From contig JAGYXB010000046.1 in the NCBI GenBank assembly GCA_022495005.1, positions 186,001 to 250,000 on the forward strand: a DNA stretch of 64,000 nt, in the 5' to 3' direction. A program made the position numbers and the translations under genes. Position 1 is the first letter of the stretch, and each line of letters starts with the position of its first letter. Below, piece by piece: positions 1 to 14,100 of this stretch. The notes under the pieces are model-generated. The model saw only the letters and a list, made by a program, of their open reading frames with translations, was not told the origin of the DNA and did no database searches. The stretch is from Rhyacophila brunnea (Eukaryota; Arthropoda; Insecta; Trichoptera; Rhyacophilidae).

Positions 1-1332
1 TACCATAAAAATTCCAATATATATGATGTTATAATAGTTAAAATCTCGATTAACACAAATATAGTTTTAAAACCTCCACCACTTTTATGCACTACGGTGT
101 TACTGACATATCACTACAGGTAACCCTCATCCATCGCGACCCCGTATTCCCGCGACATCATATTGCAGAAAAAAAAATTGTACCAAATTTATTTTGACAT
201 GGCCACGTGCCAGGAATCATTGCGAATTTTTACAAAATGAGTGCAAACAGGCCAAGCAGGGTAAACTATGTAGATTTTTTTTTGGAACGTGGAACAAAAT
301 GATTGCAAATTTTTCAGTTTAGTAAGGTTAAATTACTTTTATTTTATCTACGTAAAAAGACGTTTTCATATTTTATATTGTTTTATTTTTCAAATCCCCC
401 GTTGATTACGAAATTTCGCTTATCGTGAATGTGTCCAATACGTATCCCCCGCGATCTACGCTATACGCCTCATAAATGTACCTATATTTATATATTTTGT
501 GTGAACTTCTTATTTCACCACTAATTAATTTTCAGGGAAACCAAACATGTTTTTTAAATGTGTAAATTGGTTTATTAAAATAAAATATAACGGTCAAGAA
601 AAAGGATTAAATTATACTATCTTGTAGTATCCCATAATAACGAATTTCATATTTATACTATCGAATGAAGGTGGTGATTGATGAAATTTAAATTCAGATT
701 CAATTTTTTTGGTTCAATGATATTTCTCAATACAACCAATTTTCACCATTTTCAGGCCTTTGAATATAAACACATTTAAACTCACCATTTCCTTAAGAAT
801 TTCTTACTTATTTAAAAAAAATCATAGTCCATTTGTGTTTGTTTATCAACCTGAAATTTCTGGTCGCAGTATAGATTGATACTGAGAAATATCACGGAAA
901 TTTATTTATCAATTTCACTCTATTTCAATTGAATAAAATATTTTGAATTGTTAATTTAGACTGCCACTGGTTAATGTTATTTCTGAATAGTTCATGAGAT
1001 CCACCATGTCATCAAAATAAATTTTTGTTTTTATTCTAATTATATTTCAGGGTCCATAGCAGTAATAACGGAACCTGCGATGATTCCAAAACATCATAAA
1101 AACAAGATTTAAACAGAAATTGCAGTGGAAACATGGACGAATTACAAATAAATAAATTTAATATGTATGCGTTTATTGTATTTTTTAAAGCAAATGCTAC
1201 TTTTATTAAAAAAAATACTAAGTGAATACTTATTTTATTAATTTTTTCCGCTATTAGTTTGGTAAACTATCTAACTTGGGTGAGTGCTTAAAAATATATT
1301 TTTTGGTTTAAAGTATTCTAATATGTTATAAC
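1..1332. other. intron sequence downstream of exon E
   Basis: AT-rich sequence with no open frame of coding character on either strand. By position it should be intron of the AIP3-like gene. I see no recognisable transposon end or RNA gene. Confidence 0.5.
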
Positions 1333-1502
1333 CTTGAGTAGAGTTTCTGAAATGGGGTGCCCCTGGAGAGAAGTCGCGCGGAGACTGGGCTGCGCCAGGC
1401 GCCTGCAATGCCTTCTGCACCAGCCCAGTCAGGTTCGCCAGCTGCCGCTCCATATGCTCCACACGCATGCGCTGTTGCAAGTCTTCGCTGTGCGCATTTA
1501 AT
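1333..1502 (-). CDS. AIP3-like gene, exon E with the conserved helix
   Basis: Acceptor TTGCAG just above 1502, donor GTTATA from 1332. Phase 2 in, phase 1 out, 56 full codons. Residues 8-32 of the exon form an amphipathic helix (LQQRMRVEHMERQLANLTG then LVQKAL) that matches the start of the AIP3 domain in SRCIN1/KIAA1217. It is followed by a Pro/Ala-rich linker (APGAAQSPRDFSPGAPHF). The open frame continues past the donor into intron, so the exon end is set by the splice site. The next exon should lie to the left of position 1. Confidence 0.82.
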
Positions 1503-4500
1503 CTGCAATTGTCAACATTACACCAATTCAAATTGTGCATTAAAGGGTGAAATCCAAAATGGCCGATTCAAACTAATATTAGTATTCGACACGTCTTGTC
1601 ATTGAGATCACGTTTCATTGATAATTTTTTTTCTCGTAAAATATGACAGTAAAATAATTTCATTAGTTTTTGAGAGTATTGATTTAGGCCTAGCAGAAAA
1701 AATTGTATAAAACTTTGAAGCAATAATGATAGGATACTATACATTTTCCGTTCTTGCACTAGCTCATAATATTAGTATACATTTCTGGAAGAACAACACC
1801 CATTTCAAATATTATAATTTATTACAAAAACAGTTTCATTTTCAATATGTTTATTACCAAAGATGAAACTGCATTTATAATGAAAATAAATTACTTTGAA
1901 ACCATATGATTTTTCCATTAATAATGTAAATATGAACCAGTTTAAAAGCATTAAAAGTCCATGATGTTATTGATCATAATTCTTCATATTTCAATATTTA
2001 TTCTGCGACCCTTCTTTATTAATAATAATCGAGACCCACTGTTATAGAATTCGTTAGAACTAATTTTATTTAAAATATTGGTGTATTACCGAAAACTGCA
2101 GATCAAATTTATAAAACATGTAAGTACAATAAAAAAATATCTTACTGTCCTATGGAAAAACAAACATTTGGTTAAAGATGAGTTTCAAATAAGTAGATAA
2201 CATTTTACTAGATCATGACACTATATACAATACATACTTACTGTTTATTTCATAATAATGAACAACGGGAGTATTAATATTATGGACAAAGGAGATTATT
2301 GATTGAAAATGGGAGAAAATGAAATTGTCAATGAAATCGTTTGATTAAAAACCAAAATACTTGTATTTCACCTGAATATAGAAATAGAAAATTAGACAGA
2401 AAGTTTCGTTTCTATTTTCTATATAAGGAAACAAGAAGGAAATGAAATTTCATTTAAATATTATCATGCATGAAAAAATTAACTGCAAAGTCCTAACCGT
2501 CCTACAAATATACAAAGGAATTAATAAAACAAGTATCAATGGCGAATATACCAGTCATTCATATCATTTAACATTCACATACCATTTTAAAAAAAAAAAT
2601 TGATTAAAATTATAAATGAGTTTGAGAATTTGCTAAACATAATTAATTACACAATGTAATTGCCATGAATAATGCAAACCAATTTATTATTCAATCTATA
2701 AGTAGGTTTTTAAATTACAATGTGAGAAACTAGTGACATCTATGTAATTATTGACACACAACAGTAACTAATATTTCAACTAGCGCCACACTTTGGAGAA
2801 ATAAGAAAGAATAAGAAGTTTATATCAATGATATTTGAAATAAACTGAATATAATTATTAGTTTATTCTAAAATTTTAAAGTAAAGCTGAATATGCCAAA
2901 ACAATAATTGTACTAGAGGTAGGTACTGTTATTCATTCCACTTGTTATAATCAATTAACCGCCATCCAACATATCCAAATATCTCGCCAATAAAAATACA
3001 ATAGATAAATATATCACATGTATACAGTAATACCCCGAAGTTATGCGATAGGTGGGTCCGACAAAAACAACTCGAGTCGAATTCGCGTAAGTCAGGGTAC
3101 AACTTTGCATATAAATACATATACATTTTGTTTAATTGGAACCAAGGACTAACAAAAACACTAGTTTAGGAGAAAAATATTTAATAAAATTGCAGTTTGT
3201 ACAAAATATTAAAAAAATAAATGTGTTACGCAAAAAAGTTATTTCAATGACTTCATAAAATCGGGGTATTACTGTATAAGAATTATATAGTGGGACAGCA
3301 ACTTTACTGAATAAATTTGATAATATTATTAATACATATAGGTATTAGATTTCTACATTGTTAAATATATATTTTTAAAGCAGGAATTTAATACTAACAT
3401 TGCACCAAAAATGTGTGTAGTGAATTTTAATTCAACAAAAGCAATTCAATGATTGCTCGCTTGGGTCGAGTATAGAATCATTCCCCATACAATATAAAAA
3501 ATTTATTGTATTTTTTTTATCCTACTGCAATGCAAGTAATTTAAATAACGTCTATAAAATTAAAATTAAAATATGTCCAAAATGTACAACATTAAAAAAA
3601 AAATCTCTTTACGCTTGAATGAATCGCAACAAACGCAAATGATTAGATTGCAAAAAAAAAAAAGTTTTTATAATAACAATAAATAATTTTACTTGATCAT
3701 CAAAATGAAAATATTTTCATTTCAAAAATATCGCCTGCTCAGTTATCAATTTTTAAATCAGTGGCAAATTTATTTTAAATAAAAAAACATGTTCATAAAA
3801 CGCAGCAATTTACGCCATTGTTCATTTCATAATGCATAACCAATATATTTGCTAATTTATAATTTGTAAACAGCAATAAATGAAATCAATACATATGTAA
3901 CAAAACTTGATAAAACATAAAAAAACAGTTTTATACAAACGCGCCAATAATTATAGTTTCACTTTAATTTTTGTATAAAATATTAATGCATTATTTTTAG
4001 AAGTGGTACTAACCTATTCCCTTCATAAGGAGCTCCCCGAACCGCTGGTCGAGGTCCAGAAGGAATCTTCACGCTGTACAGCGAGTACTGATCATCCATC
4101 ATGGAAGGATCTCTGAAAAATTTACCAACAATAAATAAATACTTGTAATAAATACTGATTACAAATACAATGTAATAATTACTACTAAGTATATATTTTA
4201 TAATTTGATATGCCATTTAAAATAAAATACACAATTACAGTGACATCTAGTCAAGGTGACTCAAAGGTAAATTCAAGGTAAACTTCTTTTTTTTGACTAG
4301 ATGTTTGTCTTTGAATTCAGTCAATAGATGTCACTATGAAATGGCAACATTCTGAGTGATTTCCATTATCAATAATTATTTAATACTAGCTGAGCCAGCT
4401 GGCTCTCGCCAGTCTGTCTCGCTAGGTCTTGCAGACAGCTTTTCGTTATAATGACATGGTGTTGGATTTTAATATAATTGTAAAGTATGTATAGACGGCG

Positions 4501-5151
4501 CCATAGTTTTCTCTTCGCGATGGATTTTCATTCACGTTAGACAGTTTGACATTTCACTGATTTGTCAGTTTTACGATTTGCATGTCGTCACTGCCATACA
4601 AATTTGGAGTCGTATGCGTAGTCTATTCTGGAGTCTAGCCTTCTCAATATCGTCTGACACCACTTCAGGCTGCTAGGCCTAGCAGAACAGCTGGCAATCG
4701 CCGATTGCTACCAATGACATTTTAATTTTAATACAATATATGTGTAGGTATGTGCATTTAAATATGATAAATAATTATACATCTCATTCGTTAGAATATA
4801 CAGCAATAATATGTGATTATCTTAAAAAGCGATCCATTATATCAAAATATTAATCTCTTTCGGGTCCCATTTACATATTAAAAAAGGTTAGCAGCATAAA
4901 AAACAAATTTAAACATTGTTTTATTTCATTGTCTATAAAAAATAAATGCCTGCAGCCATAGAATAATATTTACAAAATCAAATTTTGAATTCAAAATTAA
5001 CCTTAACCAATATAGTTTTCCAGTGCGGGACATTCATATTGAGACAAATGTTAATAAATAATAAAACAATACATATTATATCTGAGAGGAATAGACCAAT
5101 TCTGATAAAAACAGGAATTTATAAAACCTAAAAATGTGGAATCAGCTTAAA

Positions 5152-5183
<32 letters not shown>

Positions 5184-8100
5184 TTGATGACAATATAAAT
5201 GGGTAGGTATATAAAATCACAAATTTAAAAAAATATAGCAGTTTATATGACTAAGAAGAGTAGAATTAGGTTGGGATAACCTTCATACAGCAGTGGATTG
5301 ATCTTGGTTGATGATGATAATGACAATATTATGAATGGGTGAATATAATATCAGCAATTTTGATCAATATAGCAATTCATATGACCGTATGACTGACAGA
5401 AATATAAACAAATTAGAAAGGCCTTCATCCATCAGTGCATTGATTCAGGCTCATGATATATATATAATATCACCAATTTTGATACATACAGTAATTCAAA
5501 TGACATAAAGGAGTAGAACCAGGCTAGGGAGGCCTTTATCCAGCAGTGGATTGGTTCAGGTCGATGATGATAAGGACGATAGAAATAGGTATAATATCAC
5601 AAATTCGTTAAACCTATAGTAGTAGAATCAGGTTGCGGAACCCTTCATCCATCAGTGGATTAATTCAGGCTTATGATATAATATAAATAGATATAATATA
5701 ATATCACCAATTTTGATAAATACAGCAATTCATATGACAGAAAGGAGTATAATCAGGCTATGGGAGGCCTTTATCCAGCAGTAGATTGGTTCAGGTCGAT
5801 GATGATAAGGATGATAGAAATAAGTATAATATCACAAATTCGTTAAAACAAACCCTTCATCCAGCAGTGGATTAATGATGATGATGAAATTCAAGACTAT
5901 CAAGAATACAATCATCGTAGAGAGGCCGTCATCCAGCAGTGGATTTATTAAGGCTCGTGTTAATAATGTCATTATAAATATAGATAGGTACTGTACGACA
6001 ACATTATTTAGGCAACAACAGGAAGTCGCTCTTATCGCGTATAGAATATTTCACAGTGTTGTCATTTTTTGAGAAAACATATCCCGCGAAATTAGGTTTT
6101 AAGTTTATATCAATTCTATTCTCAGTAAGTTTATAAGTACATTAATTTATAAATCTAATTATTGTTCAATAAATATCAATAGAATTTTTTTTTTCAAATA
6201 ATTTCACCTCTTAATTATTACTATTATATTAGGTTAATTAATACAGCGTAATTATTGAATTTGGAAGGAAATGTATCATTGAACCCACATTAACTGATAA
6301 TATTGCTGCAGGTATTTATTAATTAAATAACTAGAACACAAATTATGAGTAAAAAAGTAGAAGTGAAAGATATAACATATTCAATATTATATTGATGACC
6401 CAATCACATGTTTTATAATTTACAAATGATGTCTTTATATCGTATTCTTAGTAAAATTGTTGTAGAAACACATACTGTGAAAATAATTTTCTATAAATTA
6501 AATTATATCCACCTTACATAAATTTTAAAACAATATGTACCTACTTATCGGTTTAAAAATTAGGAAAATAATTAGGAAAAATAGGATAATTCATTAACTA
6601 ACTAATGATCATTTATACTTAATTAGTATACGTCTAAAAATATTAATAAAATAGATTACGATACACATAACTTTATAATATACAAACATAATTTCCAGTA
6701 TTTGAGGAAATATTTCTAGTATTACAACACTGAATTTTGACATACCTGACATGACAGGAACCCGTAAAATGGGCTTGTTGAAAGTATTGTATAGGCTCAC
6801 CTTTTAAATACGACTCTTTTTTTTCTTCGCAATAAATCAAAAGTTTACTGATAATAATTCGAATATCATTTCGTATTGTTTTAGACATCTTTTGAATATA
6901 AAAAGCTTCAAATTACGTAAATTGATAGATGCGTCCAATACGAAGTGTCAAAAATGTAATGAAAAATTTGGGGGCGTTCCTAATTTGAAACCGGAAATTC
7001 GATTAGCTGTACGAGTTCACAGATTTGCCACGTAGCCAAGATGAAGTTGCCGGACAATAGATAGTATAATATCACTGATTTTGATAAATATAATAATTCA
7101 TGTGTAAGTAAGGAGTATAATAAGGCTGAGGAGGCCTTCATCCAGCAGTGGTTAGGTCCAGATTGATGATGATAAGGATGGTAAAAATAGGTAGATATTA
7201 TATAATATCACAAATTTTGTTATCTATAACAATTCGTATTAATTTATTTCATTGTTTGCAATGGCAACTTAATATGACTATATTGTAATCTATCGAAATT
7301 AGTAGCCTAATAATTAGGCCCTAATTATTCAATAAAAAAGAGTTCGTCAACAGCCACAAAGAAGTATTTAAAAAAATTAAATTTGTTATTAATTAATAGA
7401 AAACACATCTTACAATAAAAATGTCTTGATTGAAATTGATTATTTAACATGCTAATCGAAATGTCACATTTTTCGATTGTTTCTGCAAATTCTAAATTTG
7501 AATTCTGAAACGTCAAATGAACTTGTTATAGGCGAAAACAATTGAAAATCAATCATATATTTCAGTTTGACAGATAAGTGGCAGTGAAGTAGTTTTAGAT
7601 TATATTTTCGTAATAATTAGTGAGGAAATATGTATTTATTTTGTGTTAAAACTCAAGAATACGCCAATGTGCTACTTACAGATTTGAATAATTTTGTGGA
7701 ATATTAATTTAGATATTTTGCAATATTGATTATATAGAAAGAATTAAGCGACATTATAATCGATTTGCGGTAGACGAAAGGCAAGATGCGAAAATGTATG
7801 GTGACGGATATAAAACGCGATTTAAAAACGATAGTATCTGTGATTGTGTCGAGTTTTATCAGATTGTGCCCGATTCAAATGGAAGTAGATTCGGGACTCC
7901 AAAAATTGAAGTGAATTCCTTTAATAATCAACAAAGTGGTATTTAAATAAAAAAGTTGACGTATTTTCCAAAATCTCTTAGGATAATAATATATAGGAGA
8001 TGAACGGGATGCACGTAATATGGCAATTGATTAAAATAAGTGGTAATTTGGTCATCATTTAGTATTAAATGTCCATTTTTACCAAGTTACATATTTATAC

Positions 8101-11100
8101 TGTAAAATTTATTTTGCAGAGTGGCAAAGAAAGAGAAACGTCCTCAATCCACCTTGCACTGAGTACTGTTACTAAGGGCATCTAGTGATGGAATTGCAAA
8201 TCATGCAATAAGTACAATTTTCTGAAAGTAGTAGAATCTAATAATTATTCGACAATATTAATATTTAAAAAAAACCAAGGATTTTCTAGATATTAAAAAT
8301 GTGTTTTACTTGAAATTTTAAAATTTTTCAGGTAAAGTAATATTTAAAAAGCGAACATAATAATATATGAATAATTATTCAAAAATATCATCTACGCCTT
8401 CCAGACAATTCATCAAATAATGGACATTTAATTTTAAATAAAAAAAAGTAGTAATAAACTCAAATCGTTCAACCAAACACTCGTATTATATAGGAATATT
8501 TTTTAAATATTAAAGTTTGTTCGAATATTTTTATTCAATGTTTTTAGATAAGTACCTACTGATACCAAAAAAGCTGCCACACCCACCCCCTAGAGATTTA
8601 ATTCTCATAAATCTGAATGAGTCCTGAACCTGTATCGAGCTACCTTATAGCAAATATAATCAGAGTTGGATGAAAAATTTGTATAAATAGCATAAGTATT
8701 ATATCATTTCGGAAGTCAAAATTGTAATTTTTTAGAGTTTATTGGAAACTAGAGTAAGATTTTTAAATCTAAGATTTCTGTAGAATAATTTGTGAGAATA
8801 AGTTTTATCCTTTCGCCGCGGACGGCACATGTGTTGTGTCCTCATCATTAGGGGCCCATGCGATATAATTAGCATGTTATTCAAATGTGGTAATTACAAA
8901 GTAATTAAATGCTCCACAGTGAAAAGGTTAAATTCAATATAAATATTATAATAGCAATTGGGCTAGACACCAAATTTGTAGCAGCATTTACCTGATCGCA
9001 AAAAATCTGAGATAATAATTATAGGTTTGGCAATCGTCTCTTGTACACAGCGGACATGCTGTCCGACGTTATATCAAATTAATAAGCACCGCTGCATTGT
9101 ACCACATAACCTGTACCATCAATAAACACGCTGTTCTCAACACACTACGAGTTGTTTAATTGCACCTGGACCATCCGAACCACCTTGGACCATAAGCTAT
9201 CTATGTATTAAACAACCACGATTTTTTTTATACAATGAACTATCATCGCATAAAATCACCAAAAAGAAGTACGTAAATTGTATTTACAAGTAATGTACTT
9301 ATTCAGTTCTGGGAACGAACAGAATAAAGTTTTACCATTAAGTGTTGTGATAATAAAAGTTCTGTGGTTCCACTTTATTAGTCCAAACCAGATTAAAGAA
9401 TATATTACCCAGACTCTTCATCAATGACAGGCGTCATGCTTCCCCTCGGAGGTCCGACATATTGGGTGTAGTATGGCTCCTCGTAGGCTCCTCGGGATCC
9501 GCGCTCCGGAGACGACATGTACCCATCGTTGTGTATACGATCAGCTGGAATCACAAAATTCATAGATGACTACCACGAATTAACTATACCAATTTGATAA
9601 AAACACACAAAAATTTTAGTAGGTAAGTGAAGCATCACAAAAATCATGAATAAAAAAATGCATTAATTATGTTTAATACGGAATTAGGTAAATCAGGCTC
9701 AAAAAATGTTATTTTAATTTACTGGATAAAATATTATTTAAACTGTTACCATTCTTCATTGAATACTTTATGCTAGAAATATAGAAGAAAATTAACAATA
9801 ATACTTTCTACCACTCTATATATTAATTAATTACTAGAATAAATTTGACCATTAGGTACCTTATATTAAATAAAAACAAAATTATTATAAAATTTTAAAT
9901 TAAAAAAATAATAAAAGTCATGAATCATTATTGTAAATATAGGCTGGAGGTAAGTACCTATGTTCAAATTGTTGTCAAAATAGACTCACATGCATAACTC
10001 TTATATCAATATATTATGCCACTGACATTAAATTATTAATTATATTTTACTTTATTTTTTACCACTTTTGTATTTCCTGTTTTTCATTTATATTTCACAA
10101 TTTATATTTCATACAGATTAGATTCAAGACCAGTAATGGCAAGGCACGCAAATGTTTTATGTTGAAGAGAAAGAAAATTAGACACTTATAATAATTTAGA
10201 AAATATTTTTTTTTACAAAAAAGATTTACAAATAAATATAAATAGGTAGGTACCTATATTAAGTACTTATAAAATTATGAAAAATTAATGACGACATAGC
10301 TATGCGTATTTTCATCGGTTTTTAATATTTTTACCAATAATGATTACCAATCGATGCGCACACGGAAAATTCGAAATTCATGCATAAATGACAAATCGCA
10401 ATGTATAAAAAATAGCAAGAAGAATAAGCATTGCGTTTGATTTAAATTGTATAGGTCGGACCTTACGTTTTATGCGTCACACATAAAATTATCGCACTGA
10501 CCTCTTCAGGCGGCGGGGGAAGCCGCGCCGCGAATTTCTGATCTTGATCGATTTACAATAATTTTACAATTATTCTTGAGACCACTCTAGCGAGAGAATG
10601 CCTCATCTGACCGGAGCAATTCTGCCGTCAATTTGTGTGTAAAGAACCAAACCAAGTAATACTGAAATACTCAAGAACTCAATTATATTTTTTTATTTTT
10701 TAATAGAATTATTATAACATGAAAAATTGCTCGGCACGTCAAATAGTCAAAAAATAATATTTGGGAAATTTTGGCACACGTATGTAAAAAGGTTCGCCAT
10801 CCCTGTTCTAGATACTACTTAAACCTTTTGGATGCTAAACAACTCGGTTGTTCATAATAACACCGAGAAATGCCAATAATGATCGTTGTTCGTATCATAA
10901 TGCTTGAAATGGTAAATTATTTCGGGAACTTCCTACTTGCCATTATCAACCCGTTTTTTTTTCATTTAATTATATCTTTTAACACTTCTTTCGAGGGTTA
11001 GTTGATTTATTTATTATAAATTAAACTTATCAATGATGGGAAAATCCAAATAAGTACCTACCTCGTTATAAAACTTATAATTGTAAATTAAATGAATTCG

Positions 11101-14100
11101 CATGCGAAGTGAGCCATTAGGCTGAAATACTCTAAAATGGGTTATATTTTTTACCACGTTTTTATTAGCTCGTATTCTTGTTTGTCCAGCACACATTTTT
11201 TCTTGTGTGTCCAGTACAAATTTTTCTTGTTTGACCCAAGATTGGCATTGGACGATTGAAGACTTTTAACTAACTTCCCGATTAGCTAGACATTTAAAGC
11301 TTTCAGAATATATCAGAACACGACGACAATGCATTATTTCAATACTTTTAGCCATTTTTAAGCAGAATTGAATTCATTTTCAGTTAATTCTGTTTTGTAT
11401 GGAAATTTATTATTGATGGTTGCTAAGTGGATCCTAGCAACTAAATTATTAATACATACGTGCGTTACTATGGAAATCAATATGAAATGTCAAAATGACA
11501 TTTCAGTATTCTTTATTTATTCAGTATTTCTATCAAGTACAAAAAAAAAAATTGTCAAGTTTATATGATTTAACGGAAGATTTAAAAACGTGGTATATAA
11601 AAAGTTCTTTTTATCTTGTAATTATTATTACTAGTGTTTTTGTAATTAATCTCCTGCACGCAATATGTTAAAATAATATTCCGATGTTGCAACCAATAAA
11701 AAGATATGGTGATTATAAATAATAACATTTTTTTTATCAACAATAATTGACGTGTATGACAATAATTATCAATGACGACATTTTCGTTGGGAATTTGAAA
11801 AACATCATAGCAGCCAAGAGGTTTAACTCGGCATAATAATTGAGCAAATGTACGTATCCTAGCATAGTTTTCTTATGGTGTTTATAAATGATTTTACAGA
11901 TATATAGATGTCCTCATTTTCTTTATAGTTTATATAATTCGTATTATATTATGGTGTCGGGTATATTTATAAAGGTACAAGATATATCAAAAAAATATTA
12001 GGTATCCACATTTAGCCATGAATGAACAAGTATGAGAATAGTTTTAATGTAAACACTTATGACAGGAAGGTAACCAAAAATAATAGTGCCCACTTAGATA
12101 TTAGAATTATTAACAGTATCAAAAATACCGAATCAAACACAAATTTTGCTATTATGCTTACGGGCCTCACAAAATTGTGTTTTTGCTAATTACTTTTCAA
12201 ATGCAAATTAACACGTTAATTACAAAATTAATTAAAAGGGCCCGTAAGCATTGTGCGAACCGATAAAACGCATGACCCATTATAAATATCTAGGCACATG
12301 AGTCAATGAGACATGGGACCAGTCTCGGGAAATAAAAACTATAATTGAGATCGAAATGAGTGCATATCTCAAAATAAAAGGCCTCCTTAGCAATCGAGAC
12401 CTTAACCAAGGTCTGAGAATGCATATGGTATGTTCTCCCAATCCTTTGCAATGGGTAAACCAGCTATGTAAGGCTTGAACGAAGTGGCTGTATAGACGCA
12501 TCCTCAAAATTCATTGGACTGACCGATTTGACGTTCTCAAATGAATAGGAAAGGAATGAGAAGTTCTGCGTGGCAACATAACCAAAAAAACTACAGTACC
12601 TCGGCCATATTATGAGAGAACAAAAGTACAACAACCCGAGCTTTGATCCACGAAAATTCAATGGTAAACGTGGTAAACTGAGACGCATTTCGTTGCTTAA
12701 GAACCTCTGTGATTGATACGAGTGTAACTCCACCCAACTGTTCCGTATGGCAAAGAAAAGATCTCCCTGCTCGCCTTAAGAGACTTTAATATATAATAAT
12801 AATACTAAATATCACTATACGATATAATGTAAATGTAGTAAAGATTAAAAGAACGTAAAATAGTGATTATTAGATAGTACCTTTTAAGAACAAAGGTAGA
12901 GAACCATCATCGCTCTGAGTCTGAGAAGATATTGTGGAGGTGACACGAAGTATGCAAATATGCTAATATATTGATTATGAGATTTAGTTGTTAGCCATTC
13001 GCTTAATCCGTTAAATCCTTATGTTGGATCTAAACACATAACTGATTGAAAAACAGGATGTCTCAATTTGATTCAAGTCGTAATAGATTCAGGCCCATGC
13101 CACGTGGAAGAGACGGGCGTTCAAACCTCTATTCCATGGTTGGTAACTGCATAATATATGTTGCTCAATTATTGTCTTCATCTTAGACAATAATTGCCTC
13201 AATTTAAGAAACCTTACAACTACCAGATGGTCATCATTGTAATCGTTGAAAATGAGCGAGTGACATGACAACGTTAACTAAGGATTGCAGGATATTTATT
13301 CATCCACACTTGACCAAAATCACATTGAAAAATTAACATCTTTATTTAGGGATCATAACTTACTACGTTAACATCATGCATGCCATAAAACATGTTTTTT
13401 TTTTTAAATATATAAACGAGTATTCGGTAATTTTTAAGAAAGAGGATTATGAAAATGGTTAGTAGCATGAAAGACTCATATGCATAGTTACAACTTATTT
13501 CTAATCATATAATTATATTGACAAAATAAATGTTCGTGCATTATACTTACCAACATAACGGCGCCTGTCCAAGTGCATGGAATTACTTGCACTAATAGAG
13601 TGTATTTTAAATTATCGCGATAATAACTGTTTACACGTAAAAGTGCTGACTATCTTGCCAATCTCATTCTTAAGGGGGGACATGCTCGTCGAAGGTCAAA
13701 ATTGAGTTTTTATTGTATATTCAAACCATGATCCTGGACACTCCTTAAACGTTGTAGATGATCTATTTATATACTTTTAAAGCCTTATTATCCTTTATAG
13801 TTATTTTAAACATTTGATGACTGCATGAAGCATTTTTGTTACATAAAATAGTATTCTTTTAAACCTCTCGCTCTAATGTTTTAGAATATAGTCATATTTC
13901 GGTACATAACTGTGCAGTGGTGTTAAGATTTTTTACATTTTATTAATTTTTAAACGCATTTATAAAACCATTAGTATAATTTATTACGAGATAATTTTTG
14001 TAAAATATTCACGATAAAAAATTATACTGATAATCTCTGTGATCCCAAATTTGACAAGAATTAGGCATTTTATTATTCAAAAAATCGGCAAGATTAACAC

